Source of the DNA: Pseudobacter ginsenosidimutans
Lineage (GTDB): Bacteria > Bacteroidota > Bacteroidia > Chitinophagales > Chitinophagaceae
Assembly: GCF_007970185.1 (NCBI RefSeq)
Contig: NZ_CP042431.1
Coordinates: forward strand, 3,844,001-3,908,000
Length of the DNA: 64,000 bases
Direction: 5' to 3'
The notes under the pieces: generated by a model
The model's database searches: none
The model's input: only the letters and a program-made list of their open reading frames with translations
Told to the model about the DNA's origin: nothing
Translations under genes and position numbers: made by a program
Part shown: piece after piece, positions 32,633 through 43,442 of the stretch
Layout of the letters: each line of letters starts with the position of its first letter
How positions within the stretch are numbered: position 1 is the stretch's first letter

Positions 32633-35600
32633 ATGGCCCGGCCGAAAAAAGCTGCAGTCCGCAAAGCGGCTGTAATTGAAAAACCTGTCCTGCGTTCCCC
32701 GAAAAAACCTTCCGGTAAAAAGATCAGTTCCTCCAACGGAACAAAACTGGCGAATGAAAGTCTCGACCATGCCGCATTACTGAAAGTACTAACGGCAGTG
32801 CGCAACGGAGATTTCACCATGCGCATGAGCAATGGCGTTTCCGGCCTCGATAAAAAGATCTGTAATACCCTCAATGAGATCATATCCCTCAATGAAAAGA
32901 TGATGTTCGAGTTCACCCGCGCCGGCAGTACAATCGGTAAGCAGGGAAAGCTCACGCAGCGCATCGAATTACCCAACGCAAAAGGCAGCTGGCGTGCCGG
33001 CATGGAAAGCCTGAATCTTCTCATCTCCGACCTGGTAACGCCCACCATCGAGATCGCGCATGTGATCAGCTCCGTGGCCAAAGGCGATCTCATGCAACGC
33101 ATGCCACTGGAGATCGGCGGTTATGCATTGAAGGGAGAGTTCGCCCGCATCGCCAATGAAGTGAACGATATGGTGGACCAGCTCAACCTCTTCTCCATGG
33201 AAGTGACCCGCGTGGCCCTGGAAGTGGGAACAGAAGGAAAACTTGGCGGACAGGCGCAGGTGAAAGGAGTGGCCGGCACCTGGAAAGACCTGACCAACTC
33301 AGTAAATAAAATGGCGAGTAATCTTACCTCGCAGGTGCGGAACATCGCGGAAGTGACCACGGCTGTAGCGAAGGGTGACCTTAGCCGTAAGATCACCGTT
33401 GATGTGCGTGGTGAGATCCTTGAACTGAAGAATACCATCAACACGATGGTGGACCAGCTCAATGCCTTCGGCTCAGAAGTAACGCGCGTGGCGCGTGAAG
33501 TGGGCTCGGAAGGAAAGCTCGGCGGACAGGCCGATGTACCGGGAGTGGCCGGTACCTGGAAAGATCTCACCGATAACGTGAACAAGATGGCAAGCAACCT
33601 CACTTCGCAGGTGCGGAACATTGCCGAAGTAACTACGGCTGTGGCTAACGGTGACCTTAGCCGGAAAATTGGCGTGGATGTAAAAGGCGAGATCCTGGAG
33701 CTCAAGAATACGATCAATACTATGGTGGACCAGCTCCGCGGCTTCGCATCAGAAGTTACGCGTGTGGCGCGTGAGGTAGGAACGGAAGGAAAGCTTGGGG
33801 GCCAGGCGAATGTGCCAGGCGTTGCCGGTACCTGGAAGGATCTTACCGATTCCGTGAACCAGATGGCCGGCAATCTCACAGCCCAGGTGCGTAATATCGC
33901 TGAAGTGGCCATCGCCGTGGCGAATGGTGATATGAGCAAGAAGATCACGGTGGACGTTCGCGGAGAGATCCTGCAATTGAAAGAAACACTCAATACTATG
34001 GTGGACCAGCTCCGCGCCTTCGCTTCCGAAGTAACACGCGTGGCGCGCGAAGTAGGTACCGATGGAAAACTTGGTGGACAGGCATTCGTGCCGGGTGTGG
34101 CTGGTACCTGGAAAGATCTTACGGACTCCGTGAACTCCATGACAGGTAACCTCACCGCACAGGTGCGGAATATCGCAGAAGTGACCAAGGCGGTGGCTTC
34201 CGGCGACTTGTCTAAGACCGTTGCCATCGATGTGAAAGGTGAGATCCTCGATCTGAAAAATACCATCAACACCATGGTGGAACAGCTCAACTCATTTGCG
34301 TTTGAGGTTACCCGTGTGGCCCGCGAAGTGGGAACGGAAGGTAAACTTGGTGGACAGGCCGAAGTACGTGGTGTTGGCGGAACCTGGAAAGATCTTACAG
34401 ACTCTGTGAACATGATGGCGAGCAACCTTACCAACCAGGTGCGGGGCATCGCCAAAGTGGTGACCTCAGTTGCCAATGGTAACCTCAAACAAAAACTCGC
34501 CATCGTTTCACGCGGTGAAGTGGCGCAGCTTATAGATACAATCAATGAAATGATCGATACGCTCGCCACCTTCGCAGACCAGGTTACCAACGTGGCGAAG
34601 GAAGTTGGTGTGGAAGGAAGACTTGGCGGCCAGGCCTCTGTGCCCGGTGCATCCGGTATCTGGAAAAACCTCACTGAGAACGTGAACCAGTTGGCGCAGA
34701 ACCTCACCACACAGGTACGTTCCATCTCGGAAGTGGCATCGGCCGTAACCAAAGGTGACCTTACAAGGACCATCCGTGTGGAAGCGAAAGGTGAAGTGGA
34801 ATCTCTGAAAGATACCATCAACCAGATGATCAGCAATCTCCGTGAAACCACGCAACGTAACCAGGACCAGGACTGGCTCAAATCCAACCTCGCACAGTTC
34901 GGTCAAATGCTGCAGGGACAACGCGATCTGAAAACAGTGGCGCAACGTATCCTCTCCGAACTGGCGCAGGTAGTGCAGGCGCATTACGGAGCTTTCTATA
35001 TTCTCAAACAGGATGAAGAGACCGATGAGTTTCGCCTGCATCTTTTTGCAGCATACGGTTATAAATCCGATAAGAATATCCCTACAGAATTTGGTATCGG
35101 CGAAGGACTGGTGGGGCAGGTGGCTTTCGAAAAAGAAAGGATCATCCTCAGCAATGTACCTGCCAATTATATCAAGATCAGCTCCGCACTCGGTAAAACA
35201 AGACCGGCAAACCTGATCATCCTTCCTGCATTGTTCGAGAACAACGTGAAGGCCGTGATAGAACTGGCTTCATTGGAAACTTTCAGCTCAACGCACCTGG
35301 ACTTCTTAAGTCAGCTTACAGAAAGTATTGGTATCGTATTGAACACCATTGAAGCCAACTCCAGAACGGAGGAACTGCTGATGCAATCGCAATCACTGGC
35401 AGGCGAGCTGAAGATCCAGCAGGAAGAGTTGAGAAGAACGAATGATGAGCTCCAGGATAAAGCCCTGTTGCTGGTAAAACAGAAGAATGAAGTGGAAGCA
35501 AAGAACAGGGAAGTGGAAGAAGCGAGATTGTCGCTCGAAGAGAAAGCGGAACAGCTGGCGCTCACTTCTAAATACAAATCCGAGTTCCTTGCCAATATGA

Positions 35601-37669
35601 GCCATGAGCTCCGCACGCCGCTGAACTCTCTGCTCATCCTTGCACAGCAATTGTATGAGAACGTGGAAGGCAACCTGAGCGAGAAACAGATCCGCTACGC
35701 CAAAACCATTCACTCCTGTGGTGATGACCTGATCCAGCTCATCAATGATATCCTCGATCTGTCCAAGATCGAATCCGGTTTTATCACTGCCAATATTTCT
35801 CCTGTCCGTTTTGCAGAGATCGCGGCATTTGTGGAAACCACTTTCAAACCTATTTCGGAAGCCAGGCATCTGCGCTTCCTCATCGAAACAGATACGCAGC
35901 TGCCGGAATTCATGGAAACCGATCTGCAGCGCCTCAACCAGATCCTAAAGAACCTGCTCTCCAATTCCTTCAAGTTTACGGAGAAGGGTGAAGTGAAATT
36001 GAGGATCTATGAAGCCAAACGAAACTGGAAGACAGGTAATAATTTCCGGCTTGACAATGCAGGCAGGGTAGTGGCCTTCGCCATCAGCGATACCGGTATC
36101 GGAATTCCACCGGAGAAACAGAATATCATCTTCGAAGCCTTCCAGCAGGCCGAAGGCTCTACCAGCCGGAAGTATGGAGGCACCGGGTTGGGATTGAGTA
36201 TCAGTCGAGGTCTGGCCGAATTGCTCGGAGGCACCATCGAACTGGAAAGCGAAGTGAGCCGAGGTTCCACTTTTACACTTTTTCTGCCGGTACATAATGT
36301 GGAAGGAATAGTTGTGAAAGAAACCCCTGACTTCTCCACCGAATATCCGTTACAGTTAGTGCCTGAAAAAAGCAGGATCGACGCCTTGTTCAATACTATC
36401 AGCGCCATTCCCGATACTACAGACAATAACAATCTCGCCATCATCAATGAAATGATCAATGATGCGGGAGACGACAGGAACCATATCCAGCCCAGCGATA
36501 AAGTGGTGCTGGTAGTGGAAGATGATCTCCGTTTTGGAAAGATCATCATCGAAAAGGCGCATGAGTTCGGCCTCAAAGCCATTGTGGCTACCAACTACCT
36601 GGAAGTGTTCGAATTCCTGAACCGCTTCCTGCCCATCGCCATCACCCTCGATGTGAAACTGCCCGATACCAGCGGCTGGAAAGTGCTGGACCTGTTACGC
36701 AATGATCTCAACTATCGTCATATCCCCATCCATCTCGTATCGGGGGAAGAGAACAAACAACTCGCCCTGAAGCGCGGCGCACGCAGCTTCCTGCTGAAGC
36801 CACTCGACAATGATGTGCTGAATGATCTCTTCAACGATATCATCCATTATCACAACAAGAGCATGCGCAGTATCCTGGTGGTGGAAGACAATGAACTCGA
36901 TTCTTCACAGATCGTGAAGATGCTGGAAAGCGATAACCTGCAGGTGAGGATCGCTGCTACGGCCAATGATGCTATCGGTCAGATCAGGCAACAGGTATAT
37001 GATTGCATCATCCTCGATTATTCGCTGCCCGATATGGCGGGAATGGACCTGGTGAACAAAGTGCAGGAGATCAAGCACCGCAACACTCCGATGATCATCT
37101 ACTCGGCAAAGGATTTCAGCAACAAGGAAATGAACCAGCTGAACACCGCCACCAGCGCCGTGTTGACGAAAGGAGTGGATTCGCTGGAACACCTGCTGGA
37201 AGAAACCGTATCGCACCTGCACATCAATCATAAAGACCTGCTCCCTGAAAAACGAAGGGTGATCGAACATGTTCGCCTCAAAGAAGACATTCTAACGGGC
37301 AAGCATATCCTGGTAGTGGACGATGATGTGCGGAACCTTTTTGCCCTCACTACTGTGTTTGAACGGTACAATATCAACGTGATCACAGCAGAGAGTGGAA
37401 AAGATGCGATCCAGGCAATCAGGAATGAACAACCGAAAATAGATATGGTATTGATGGATATCATGATGCCGGAAATGGATGGTTATGAAACCATGCAGAA
37501 GATCAGGAGGGAGCACAAGAACAACACGCTTCCCATCATCGCTGTTACGGCGAAAGCCATGAAGGGCGACCGGCAGAAATGTATCGAAGCAGGCGCTTCC
37601 GACTATATCACCAAGCCACTGAAAATGGACCAGCTGCTGAGCCTGATGCGTGTGTGGTTTTATAAATAA
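32633..37669 (+). CDS. Soluble poly-HAMP hybrid histidine kinase with three receivers
   Basis: A 1678-residue cytoplasmic hybrid kinase resembling fungal group III (Nik1-like) kinases. A basic N-terminus ([12 protein letters not shown], residues 1-45) leads into a tandem array of alternating HAMP modules (about residues 45-745; repeated [18 protein letters not shown] and [17 protein letters not shown] units every 92 residues). A GAF domain (about 770-920), a long coiled coil, HisKA (acceptor His in [12 protein letters not shown] near 995) and HATPase ([18 protein letters not shown]) follow. Three receiver domains then cover about 1290-1678, the last with [12 protein letters not shown] and ITKPLK. 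No membrane helix is present. In fungi such proteins sense osmotic stress; here the signal is unknown. The REC-kinase at 37693 begins 23 bp downstream. Confidence 0.94.
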   Translation: MARPKKAAVRKAAVIEKPVLRSPKKPSGKKISSSNGTKLANESLDHAALLKVLTAVRNGDFTMRMSNGVSGLDKKICNTLNEIISLNEKMMFEFTRAGSTIGKQGKLTQRIELPNAKGSWRAGMESLNLLISDLVTPTIEIAHVISSVAKGDLMQRMPLEIGGYALKGEFARIANEVNDMVDQLNLFSMEVTRVALEVGTEGKLGGQAQVKGVAGTWKDLTNSVNKMASNLTSQVRNIAEVTTAVAKGDLSRKITVDVRGEILELKNTINTMVDQLNAFGSEVTRVAREVGSEGKLGGQADVPGVAGTWKDLTDNVNKMASNLTSQVRNIAEVTTAVANGDLSRKIGVDVKGEILELKNTINTMVDQLRGFASEVTRVAREVGTEGKLGGQANVPGVAGTWKDLTDSVNQMAGNLTAQVRNIAEVAIAVANGDMSKKITVDVRGEILQLKETLNTMVDQLRAFASEVTRVAREVGTDGKLGGQAFVPGVAGTWKDLTDSVNSMTGNLTAQVRNIAEVTKAVASGDLSKTVAIDVKGEILDLKNTINTMVEQLNSFAFEVTRVAREVGTEGKLGGQAEVRGVGGTWKDLTDSVNMMASNLTNQVRGIAKVVTSVANGNLKQKLAIVSRGEVAQLIDTINEMIDTLATFADQVTNVAKEVGVEGRLGGQASVPGASGIWKNLTENVNQLAQNLTTQVRSISEVASAVTKGDLTRTIRVEAKGEVESLKDTINQMISNLRETTQRNQDQDWLKSNLAQFGQMLQGQRDLKTVAQRILSELAQVVQAHYGAFYILKQDEETDEFRLHLFAAYGYKSDKNIPTEFGIGEGLVGQVAFEKERIILSNVPANYIKISSALGKTRPANLIILPALFENNVKAVIELASLETFSSTHLDFLSQLTESIGIVLNTIEANSRTEELLMQSQSLAGELKIQQEELRRTNDELQDKALLLVKQKNEVEAKNREVEEARLSLEEKAEQLALTSKYKSEFLANMSHELRTPLNSLLILAQQLYENVEGNLSEKQIRYAKTIHSCGDDLIQLINDILDLSKIESGFITANISPVRFAEIAAFVETTFKPISEARHLRFLIETDTQLPEFMETDLQRLNQILKNLLSNSFKFTEKGEVKLRIYEAKRNWKTGNNFRLDNAGRVVAFAISDTGIGIPPEKQNIIFEAFQQAEGSTSRKYGGTGLGLSISRGLAELLGGTIELESEVSRGSTFTLFLPVHNVEGIVVKETPDFSTEYPLQLVPEKSRIDALFNTISAIPDTTDNNNLAIINEMINDAGDDRNHIQPSDKVVLVVEDDLRFGKIIIEKAHEFGLKAIVATNYLEVFEFLNRFLPIAITLDVKLPDTSGWKVLDLLRNDLNYRHIPIHLVSGEENKQLALKRGARSFLLKPLDNDVLNDLFNDIIHYHNKSMRSILVVEDNELDSSQIVKMLESDNLQVRIAATANDAIGQIRQQVYDCIILDYSLPDMAGMDLVNKVQEIKHRNTPMIIYSAKDFSNKEMNQLNTATSAVLTKGVDSLEHLLEETVSHLHINHKDLLPEKRRVIEHVRLKEDILTGKHILVVDDDVRNLFALTTVFERYNINVITAESGKDAIQAIRNEQPKIDMVLMDIMMPEMDGYETMQKIRREHKNNTLPIIAVTAKAMKGDRQKCIEAGASDYITKPLKMDQLLSLMRVWFYK
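33226..34881 (+). repeat. Six tandem 276-bp coding repeats (HAMP array)
   Basis: The motif encoding G(T/S)(E/D)GKLGGQA recurs at about 33226, 33502, 33778, 34054, 34330 and 34606, an exact 276-bp period (92 codons, two HAMP modules each). Copies two to five are the most alike; the last is the most diverged. The array explains a long open antisense frame here. Confidence 0.88.
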
Positions 37670-37692
37670 TTCAGACTTACCAAAGAAGCTAC

Positions 37693-38940
37693 ATGCAATC
37701 GAAAATATTATTAGTAGACGATAGGGAGGACTCACTTTTTTCAATGGAAACCATTCTCGAACCTGATGGTTACCAGTTTGTGAAGGCAGGCTCCGGAAGG
37801 CAGGCGCTGAAGATCCTGCTGAACGAGCATGATTTCGCGCTCATCCTGATGGATGTGAAGATGCCCAACCTGAACGGCTTTGAAACAGCCGCACTGATCT
37901 ACGAACGCGATAAACTGCGCCATATTCCCATCATCTTCATCACAGCCAACAACTATGGAGAGGAGAATGTGTTCAAAGGTTATCGGACCGGCGCCGTGGA
38001 TTATATCTACAAGCCCGTGAACCCTGCGCTGCTGCGCGCTAAGGTGGCAGTGTTTGTTGACCTCTACCGGAAGAACTACCAGCTGCTGGCGCAGGAACAG
38101 AAACTGAAAGCCATCAACAGGAGCCTGGAGATAGAGATCAATGAAAGACGTGCTTCGGAAGAAATGGTGAAGCAGCTCAACCAGCAACTGATGCAGAATA
38201 TACACCTGCTGGAAACGGCCAATCGCGAACTGGATCGATTCGCGTTCATGGCCTCTCATGATCTGCAGGAACCCCTGCGCAAGATCCGGACCTTCGGCGA
38301 TCTGCTGACCATGAAATATAAAGATGCGCTCGACAATGAAGCGAAGGGCTATATCGGCCGCATCCAGAATGCAGCCGAGCGCATGCAAACACTGATAAAA
38401 GATATCCTCGCCTTCTCCCGCGTGAGTGATGAAAAAGATAATTTTGTTCGCAGCGATCTCAACCAGATCCTGCAGGAAGTGCTTACTGACCTCGATGGAA
38501 CTGTGCAGGAAAAGCAGGCCACCATCACCATCGAGCCATTACCCGTCATCGATGTGAATCCCGGACTTATCCGCCCATTATTCTTCAATCTGATCGGCAA
38601 TGCCCTCAAGTATTGCAAAAAAGATGTGCTACCGGTGATCACTATACGAAATATCAGGCAGCTGGCGGATGTACCCAGACCGGAGTATTGCCGGATCTCT
38701 GTAGAAGACAATGGCATTGGTTTTGATCAATCATATGCCGAGCAGGTATTCGATATGTTCAGGCGTCTGCATGTGAACAAAGATTATGAAGGCACCGGCA
38801 TCGGCCTGGCGCTCTGCAAGAAAATAGTGGAAAAACACCATGGATTCATCAGCGCCGAAAGTCAACCAAATGTAGGCTCCGTATTCACCATCACCTTACC
38901 AGTGGAGCAGAAGAATCTTCAACCATTAATACTTCGTTAG
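37693..38940 (+). CDS. REC-histidine kinase (soluble)
   Basis: A 415-residue protein with an N-terminal receiver domain (LVDDREDS, acceptor Asp in ILMDVKMPN near residue 55, conserved Lys in YIYKPVN), a coiled-coil linker (about 125-180), HisKA with acceptor His in ASHDLQEPLRKI (near residue 192) and HATPase (NALKYCKK, DNGIGFDQ, GIGLALCKK). No membrane helix. Only 23 bp separate it from the large poly-HAMP kinase, whose receivers or kinase core may pass phosphate to this receiver. The kinase module is the same sub-type as in the proteins at 7369 and 2828. Two GC-rich hairpins with T-runs directly after the stop act as its terminator. Confidence 0.92.
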   Translation: MQSKILLVDDREDSLFSMETILEPDGYQFVKAGSGRQALKILLNEHDFALILMDVKMPNLNGFETAALIYERDKLRHIPIIFITANNYGEENVFKGYRTGAVDYIYKPVNPALLRAKVAVFVDLYRKNYQLLAQEQKLKAINRSLEIEINERRASEEMVKQLNQQLMQNIHLLETANRELDRFAFMASHDLQEPLRKIRTFGDLLTMKYKDALDNEAKGYIGRIQNAAERMQTLIKDILAFSRVSDEKDNFVRSDLNQILQEVLTDLDGTVQEKQATITIEPLPVIDVNPGLIRPLFFNLIGNALKYCKKDVLPVITIRNIRQLADVPRPEYCRISVEDNGIGFDQSYAEQVFDMFRRLHVNKDYEGTGIGLALCKKIVEKHHGFISAESQPNVGSVFTITLPVEQKNLQPLILR

Positions 38941-39177
38941 TGTGCCGCCAGTCGCTCGCCTCCCGGCGAGTGACCTTTTTAGTTCGCCTCCGGCGAACGT
39001 TTTTCTCTATTACCGTTTATATAGAATAATTGCCAACACTATAGTTGTTCGGGGAGTTGAAAGTCGCATCAATTAAAAAACTGCTAACTTGCCGGGGCAA
39101 CAGGAGGCCCGTCGCCGGAGGCGACGCAATATAAGTCACTCGCCGGGAGGCGGGCGACAGGGCACACTCCGAGGAAA
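38939..39177. repeat. REP/REPIN-like cluster of four palindromes
   Basis: Four GC-rich palindromes lie in mirror order. A long type at 38949-38974 (core CTCGCCTCCCGGCGAG) and a short type at 38982-38998 (GTTCGCC TCC GGCGAAC) are followed by a short type at 39110-39126 (CGTCGCC GGA GGCGACG) and a long type at 39135-39160 in opposite orientation. The outer flanks also match (AGTGTGCC at 38939 and its complement near 39170). The left pair is followed by T-runs and can terminate the kinase transcript. The same long element occurs exactly at 54720-54745. Confidence 0.85.
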
Positions 39178-39211
39178 TCCCTATTGATTACTAAACAAAC
39201 AGTTCTTCAGG

Positions 39212-41737
39212 ATGATTAGCTCTCCAAGCCTGAAACCCTGGCTCTGCACGGCTTTGCTGCTTTCCACCGGAATAATGGTGATGGCGCAAAGACCCGGAAA
39301 GAATGGCGCAAACGCAGATACCACAGGCAAACCCCCAGCCATGCCGGCGATGGCAAAATCCGGACCGAAACCTTATAGTGAAGTTGTTACAGCAAAAGCC
39401 CAAACTGAAAAAGGGCTGTTCCTGGTGCATAAGATAGACGACAAGTATCTCCTGGAGATCCCGGGATCCATGCTCAACAGGGATTATCTCTTCACCACCC
39501 GCATTGCAAAAGCGGGCGCCGATCTGCGCAGCTCCAACTCCATGTCGGGCTATGCCGGTGATGCCGTTAATTTCAATGTGATCAGCTTTCAAAAAGGGCC
39601 AAATAATAAACTCTTCCTGCTGAAGAAAAGTTTCTCCGAGTTCTCTGCCGATTCCACGCGCGATATGTATATAGCTGTTACCCGTTCCAATGTACAGCCC
39701 ATTGCGGCCAGCTTCGATATCAAAGCGGATGGTTCAGAGTCCAATGGCATCGTGATCGATTTTACAGATTATATCGCAGGCGATAATGATGTACTGCATT
39801 TCGATGGCGACCAGAAAAAAGCCTGGAAACTCGGCGGCCTGCAGGCAGACAAATCTTATATCGCAGGCGTCAGCTCATTCCCGCTCAATACAAATATCAG
39901 GACAGTAAAAACTTATACGCGTGCCGGTGAAAGTGCATCGGGTACAGCTACGCTGGAGCTCACAACCAGTATCGTAGTGCTTCCCGAAGTGCCGATGCAG
40001 CCCCGGTATTTCGATCCGCGTGTAGGTTATTTCGCAGTAGGCTATACTGATTTCGATCATAACCCGCAAGGCATCAAACAACTGGTGCTGGCCAAACGCT
40101 GGAGACTGGAACCGAAACCTGAAGATGTAGAGCGCTACAAAAAAGGCGAACTGGTAGAGCCTCAAAAACCTATTACCATCTTTATCGATCCGGCCACACC
40201 AAAGAAATGGGTCCCTTATTTGATCCAGGGTGTGAACGACTGGCAGGCAGCCTTCGAAAAAGCCGGTTTTAAAAATGCGATCGTTGCGAAAGCTGCACCC
40301 ACGCCGGAAGAAGACCCCAGCTGGAGTATGGACGATGCCCGCAATTCAGTGATCGTATACAAACCCAGCTCTGTGGCCAATGCCAGCGGCCCCAGCACTG
40401 CCGATCCCCGGTCAGGTGAGATCCTGGAAACGCATATCAACTGGTATCATAACGTAATGGAGCTGCTCCGTAACTGGTACATGGTGCAGGCCGCAGCCGT
40501 TGACCCCCGCGCCAGGAAAGTAAAGTTCGATGATGAACTGATGGGACAGCTGATCCGCTTCGTTTCTTCTCACGAGGTAGGACATACGCTTGGGCTCCGT
40601 CATAATTTCGGATCCAGTTCCACTGTGCCCGTTGAAAACCTCCGTAATAAAAAATGGGTGGAAGAGAACGGACATACACCCAGTATCATGGACTATGCCC
40701 GTTTCAATTATGTAGCGCAGCCGGAAGATAATATTTCCGAAAAAGGGATCTTCCCCCGCATCGGTGATTACGATAAATGGGCTATCGAGTGGGGCTACAA
40801 ATGGACAAATGGAAAACTGGAAGAAGAAACAGCCATGCTGAGTAAGCTTACAACAGAGAAGCAAAGCAACAAACGACTCTGGTTCGGAACCGAAACCAAC
40901 AGGGATGATCCCAGATCACAGAATGAAGACCTGGGAGATAATGCCATGATCGCCGGTAACTACGGCATCAAAAACCTGCAACGCATCCTGCCCGAACTGC
41001 CCAAATGGACTACCACTCCCAATGAAGGATATGCGAACCTTTCTGCTATGTACAACCAGGTAGCAGGTCAGTTCGGACGTTATATTGGTCATGTGGTGAA
41101 GAATGTAGGTGGAATAATGGAAACGCCTAAAATGGTAGAACAGGCCGGGCCTGTATATGAGCGTGTGCCCAAAGAGCGCCAGCAGGCCGCCATGGAATGG
41201 TTGAAGAAACAATTGTTCACCACACCAAACTGGCTGCTCAATAAAGAGATCACAGGCAAGGCCGGGATCGATGGCGTTAAGCTGGTGGGAAGACTGCAGG
41301 ACCAGGCAATGAACAAATTGTTCGATGGCCGTCTGATCGACAAACTGATCACGGCTGAAGCTGAAGGTGGCACTGCTTACACTGCCACGGAATTCATCAA
41401 TGATCTGAAGAATATTGTTTGGGCTGAAGTGTCAACGCGCAAGCCCATCGATGTATATCGCCGCAATTTGCAAAAGGATTATATCATTCGTGTAGAGCGC
41501 ATCTTCAATCCCGTTCAAACCCGCTCGGGTTCCAGCGCGGTGAGCGCCCTGGCTTCTGCATTCGGATTGCCGGCGCCCATCAATGAAACCGGCGATGCAT
41601 ATTCCATCTACAGGGCGAGTATGAGAGCTTTGCGTGCAGAGATCAAAGCCGCATTGCCCGCCATTACGGATAGGCTTACCCGTTATCACCTGGAAGATAT
41701 GGCGGAGAGACTTGGAAAAATGCTCGATCCTAAATAG
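39212..41737 (+). CDS. Zinc-dependent metalloprotease (metzincin-like, DUF5117/DUF5118 type)
   Basis: An 841-residue exported protein with an N-terminal signal (hydrophobic residues about 10-24, ending near MVMAQ). N-terminal DUF5118/DUF5117-like regions cover about residues 50-290. The catalytic zinc site is HEVGHTLGLRHN (HExxHxxGxxH, near residue 454), and SIMDYARFNY about 35 residues later can supply the metzincin Met-turn. The family is common in Bacteroidota; its substrates are unknown. The gene has an own intrinsic terminator 23 bp after the stop and lies between REP-like palindromes on both sides. Confidence 0.9.
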   Translation: MISSPSLKPWLCTALLLSTGIMVMAQRPGKNGANADTTGKPPAMPAMAKSGPKPYSEVVTAKAQTEKGLFLVHKIDDKYLLEIPGSMLNRDYLFTTRIAKAGADLRSSNSMSGYAGDAVNFNVISFQKGPNNKLFLLKKSFSEFSADSTRDMYIAVTRSNVQPIAASFDIKADGSESNGIVIDFTDYIAGDNDVLHFDGDQKKAWKLGGLQADKSYIAGVSSFPLNTNIRTVKTYTRAGESASGTATLELTTSIVVLPEVPMQPRYFDPRVGYFAVGYTDFDHNPQGIKQLVLAKRWRLEPKPEDVERYKKGELVEPQKPITIFIDPATPKKWVPYLIQGVNDWQAAFEKAGFKNAIVAKAAPTPEEDPSWSMDDARNSVIVYKPSSVANASGPSTADPRSGEILETHINWYHNVMELLRNWYMVQAAAVDPRARKVKFDDELMGQLIRFVSSHEVGHTLGLRHNFGSSSTVPVENLRNKKWVEENGHTPSIMDYARFNYVAQPEDNISEKGIFPRIGDYDKWAIEWGYKWTNGKLEEETAMLSKLTTEKQSNKRLWFGTETNRDDPRSQNEDLGDNAMIAGNYGIKNLQRILPELPKWTTTPNEGYANLSAMYNQVAGQFGRYIGHVVKNVGGIMETPKMVEQAGPVYERVPKERQQAAMEWLKKQLFTTPNWLLNKEITGKAGIDGVKLVGRLQDQAMNKLFDGRLIDKLITAEAEGGTAYTATEFINDLKNIVWAEVSTRKPIDVYRRNLQKDYIIRVERIFNPVQTRSGSSAVSALASAFGLPAPINETGDAYSIYRASMRALRAEIKAALPAITDRLTRYHLEDMAERLGKMLDPK

Positions 41738-41759
41738 AATAATGTAATTAATATCAGGG

Positions 41760-41786
41760 GGGCTGACAAAATTTGTCGGCCCTTTT
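41760..41786 (+). terminator. Intrinsic terminator of the metalloprotease gene
   Basis: An eleven-pair stem (GGGCTGACAAA at 41760-41770 with TTTGTCGGCCC at 41772-41782, one G-T pair) is followed by TTTT. It lies 23 bp after the stop codon. Confidence 0.85.
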
Positions 41787-41838
41787 GCGTTATCGGTGAG
41801 CAGTTGCTCGCGCACCTATGAGTGCCGGTTATTTACCC

Positions 41839-41853
41839 GCCTCCGGCGAGCGC
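41839..41853. repeat. Short REP-like palindrome
   Basis: CGCCTCCGGCGAGCG shares its CGCCTCCGGCG core with the short palindromes at 38982 and 39110. It lies just after the 3' end of the NUDIX gene and downstream of the protease terminator, so the protease gene has REP-like sequence on both sides. Confidence 0.55.
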
Positions 41854-41861
41854 TCCGGATC

Positions 41862-42332
41862 TTATTGGGAAAGTTGTTGTTTCAGCATATTCGCCACCAC
41901 TTTATCGATGGGCAGCGTAACACTGTCTGCGGAGAATTTGTCAAGACTGATATAGCGGAATGTTTCCGTTTCGCCACGCTCTTTGTAAATGGCCATCTGC
42001 GCATCATCGAATTCAAATTCTGTACTGCGGATAGGGACTTTGATAGGCTCCAGCGCTTCCACGAAATAATAGATGGAAATGATCTGATCCTCTGGCTTGA
42101 AGGCGCTCATCTGGAAAAAGTCGGTAGTATAAAGATGATCGGTTACCCGCACTTCAAGATCCATTTCCTCTTTGAATTCGCGTTTGAGACAATCGCGTGT
42201 TCCTTCTCCGAATTCCAGTCCGCCTCCCGGGAATTTTGTATAGAACTTACCGCGGATCAGTTCATCGGCTACCAATATATCGCGTTCCGGTGTCAGCAGG
42301 ATACCGTAGACTCTTACATTGAATTGTGCCAT
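41862..42332 (-). CDS. NUDIX hydrolase
   Basis: A 156-residue pyrophosphohydrolase of the NUDIX family. The NUDIX box is at about residues 37-58: GLEFGEGTRDCLKREFKEEM, with the metal-binding REFKEE present but Met in place of the usual Gly/Thr after EE. The substrate (a nucleoside diphosphate linked to something else) cannot be told. It lies 3 bp after the CorA-like gene on the same strand, so the two are co-transcribed. Confidence 0.88.
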   Translation of the reverse strand: MAQFNVRVYGILLTPERDILVADELIRGKFYTKFPGGGLEFGEGTRDCLKREFKEEMDLEVRVTDHLYTTDFFQMSAFKPEDQIISIYYFVEALEPIKVPIRSTEFEFDDAQMAIYKERGETETFRYISLDKFSADSVTLPIDKVVANMLKQQLSQ

Positions 42333-42335
42333 ACG

Positions 42336-43274
42336 CTAGAATAGTTTTTTCTTCAGGAAGAAGTAGCCGATCACCAGGGAGATCATTAACGAAAGCCCTA
42401 CAGGAATGTAAAAGGCAAATGGTGAATTGGCATATGGGATCGGTACGTTCATACCATAGATACTGGCTACAAGTACCGGAACAGTAAGTACGATGGTGAT
42501 CACAGCCAGTCTTTTCAATACCTGGTTCTGATTATTGGCAATGATGCTGGCGAAAGCATCGAGCGTGGAGCTGAGGATATTGGTGTAGATATTCGCCATT
42601 TCAAGGGCCTGTGAATTATCTACTATCAGGTCCGCCATGAATTCTTTCTCGGTTTCGTTCAGTCCGAGGAAATTGGTCCGTTCCAGTTTCATCAGCAGCA
42701 TTTCATTGGAGCGGAGGGCTGTAACGAAATACACCATGCTTTTCTGGATTCGCATCAATTGCAGGAGCTCTTCGTTCCTGTTGGCGGCGTAGAGTTTTTG
42801 TTCCAGGAGATTCCTGCGCTGGTTGATCTCTTTCAGATGCTCCATATAAGTCTGGATGATCTTTTCGAAGATCTTCAGCACCATCATCTTCCGGTTATCC
42901 GGATGACGGTTCTGGAAAGTGTGCAGGAATTTTTTGATAGCGCCGTTCTCGAATGAGTTAACGGTCACGATCTGGTTGTGCGTAAGGATGATACTGATAG
43001 GGATGGTGATATAGAACGCATCACTTTCGTTGAAAGAGTTGTTCTCCGTGGGCGTTTTGATCACGATCAGCTTCACATTGTCGGCTTCTTCGAAACGCGT
43101 TCTTTCATCGATATCAAGGGAGTCCGTCAGGAAGTCGAGTGGAATATCAAGTCCTTCGGCCAGATCGGAGAATTCCTCCTGTTTCAGTGGCGGCAGAATA
43201 TTGACCCATGCACCGTTTTCGGCCCTGTCTATCGCTACCGTCTGGTGATTGATATTTTTGAAATATTGTATCAT
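42336..43274 (-). CDS. corA: CorA-family magnesium/divalent-cation transporter
   Basis: A 312-residue CorA-type channel. A large cytoplasmic alpha/beta and helical domain (residues 1-250) precedes two C-terminal membrane helices. The selectivity motif GMN (IYGMNVPIPYANS) lies between them, and the tail ends in basic KKKLF as in the family. It mediates Mg2+ (or Co2+/Ni2+) movement across the inner membrane as a homopentamer. The NUDIX gene follows 3 bp downstream. No M-box-like riboswitch is visible in the short upstream region. Confidence 0.93.
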   Translation of the reverse strand: MIQYFKNINHQTVAIDRAENGAWVNILPPLKQEEFSDLAEGLDIPLDFLTDSLDIDERTRFEEADNVKLIVIKTPTENNSFNESDAFYITIPISIILTHNQIVTVNSFENGAIKKFLHTFQNRHPDNRKMMVLKIFEKIIQTYMEHLKEINQRRNLLEQKLYAANRNEELLQLMRIQKSMVYFVTALRSNEMLLMKLERTNFLGLNETEKEFMADLIVDNSQALEMANIYTNILSSTLDAFASIIANNQNQVLKRLAVITIVLTVPVLVASIYGMNVPIPYANSPFAFYIPVGLSLMISLVIGYFFLKKKLF

Positions 43275-43442
43275 CGGCGGCGCAAAGGTAATATGGCTTT
43301 TTGAATAGCAATTTTATTTTTTGTTATCGCCTGGTTAGGCGGGAATGGGGTGGAAATCAGGGAAAAGGGGCGGAAAATTGGGAAATTCAGAAAGCAGCGG
43401 AAAGCGGGAATCCGGCTCTCCGCCGCTTTGCGGAAGTAGGGA

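Noticed and set aside
33226-34881. Regular spacing as a possible CRISPR array
   Set aside because: The period is 276 bp and fully coding; no short repeat/unique spacer pattern is present here or elsewhere in the window.
33121-34887. Open frame of 588 codons antisense to the poly-HAMP kinase
   Set aside because: It mirrors the 276-bp repeats and codon bias of the sense gene, has no family motif, and is repetitive in the same period.
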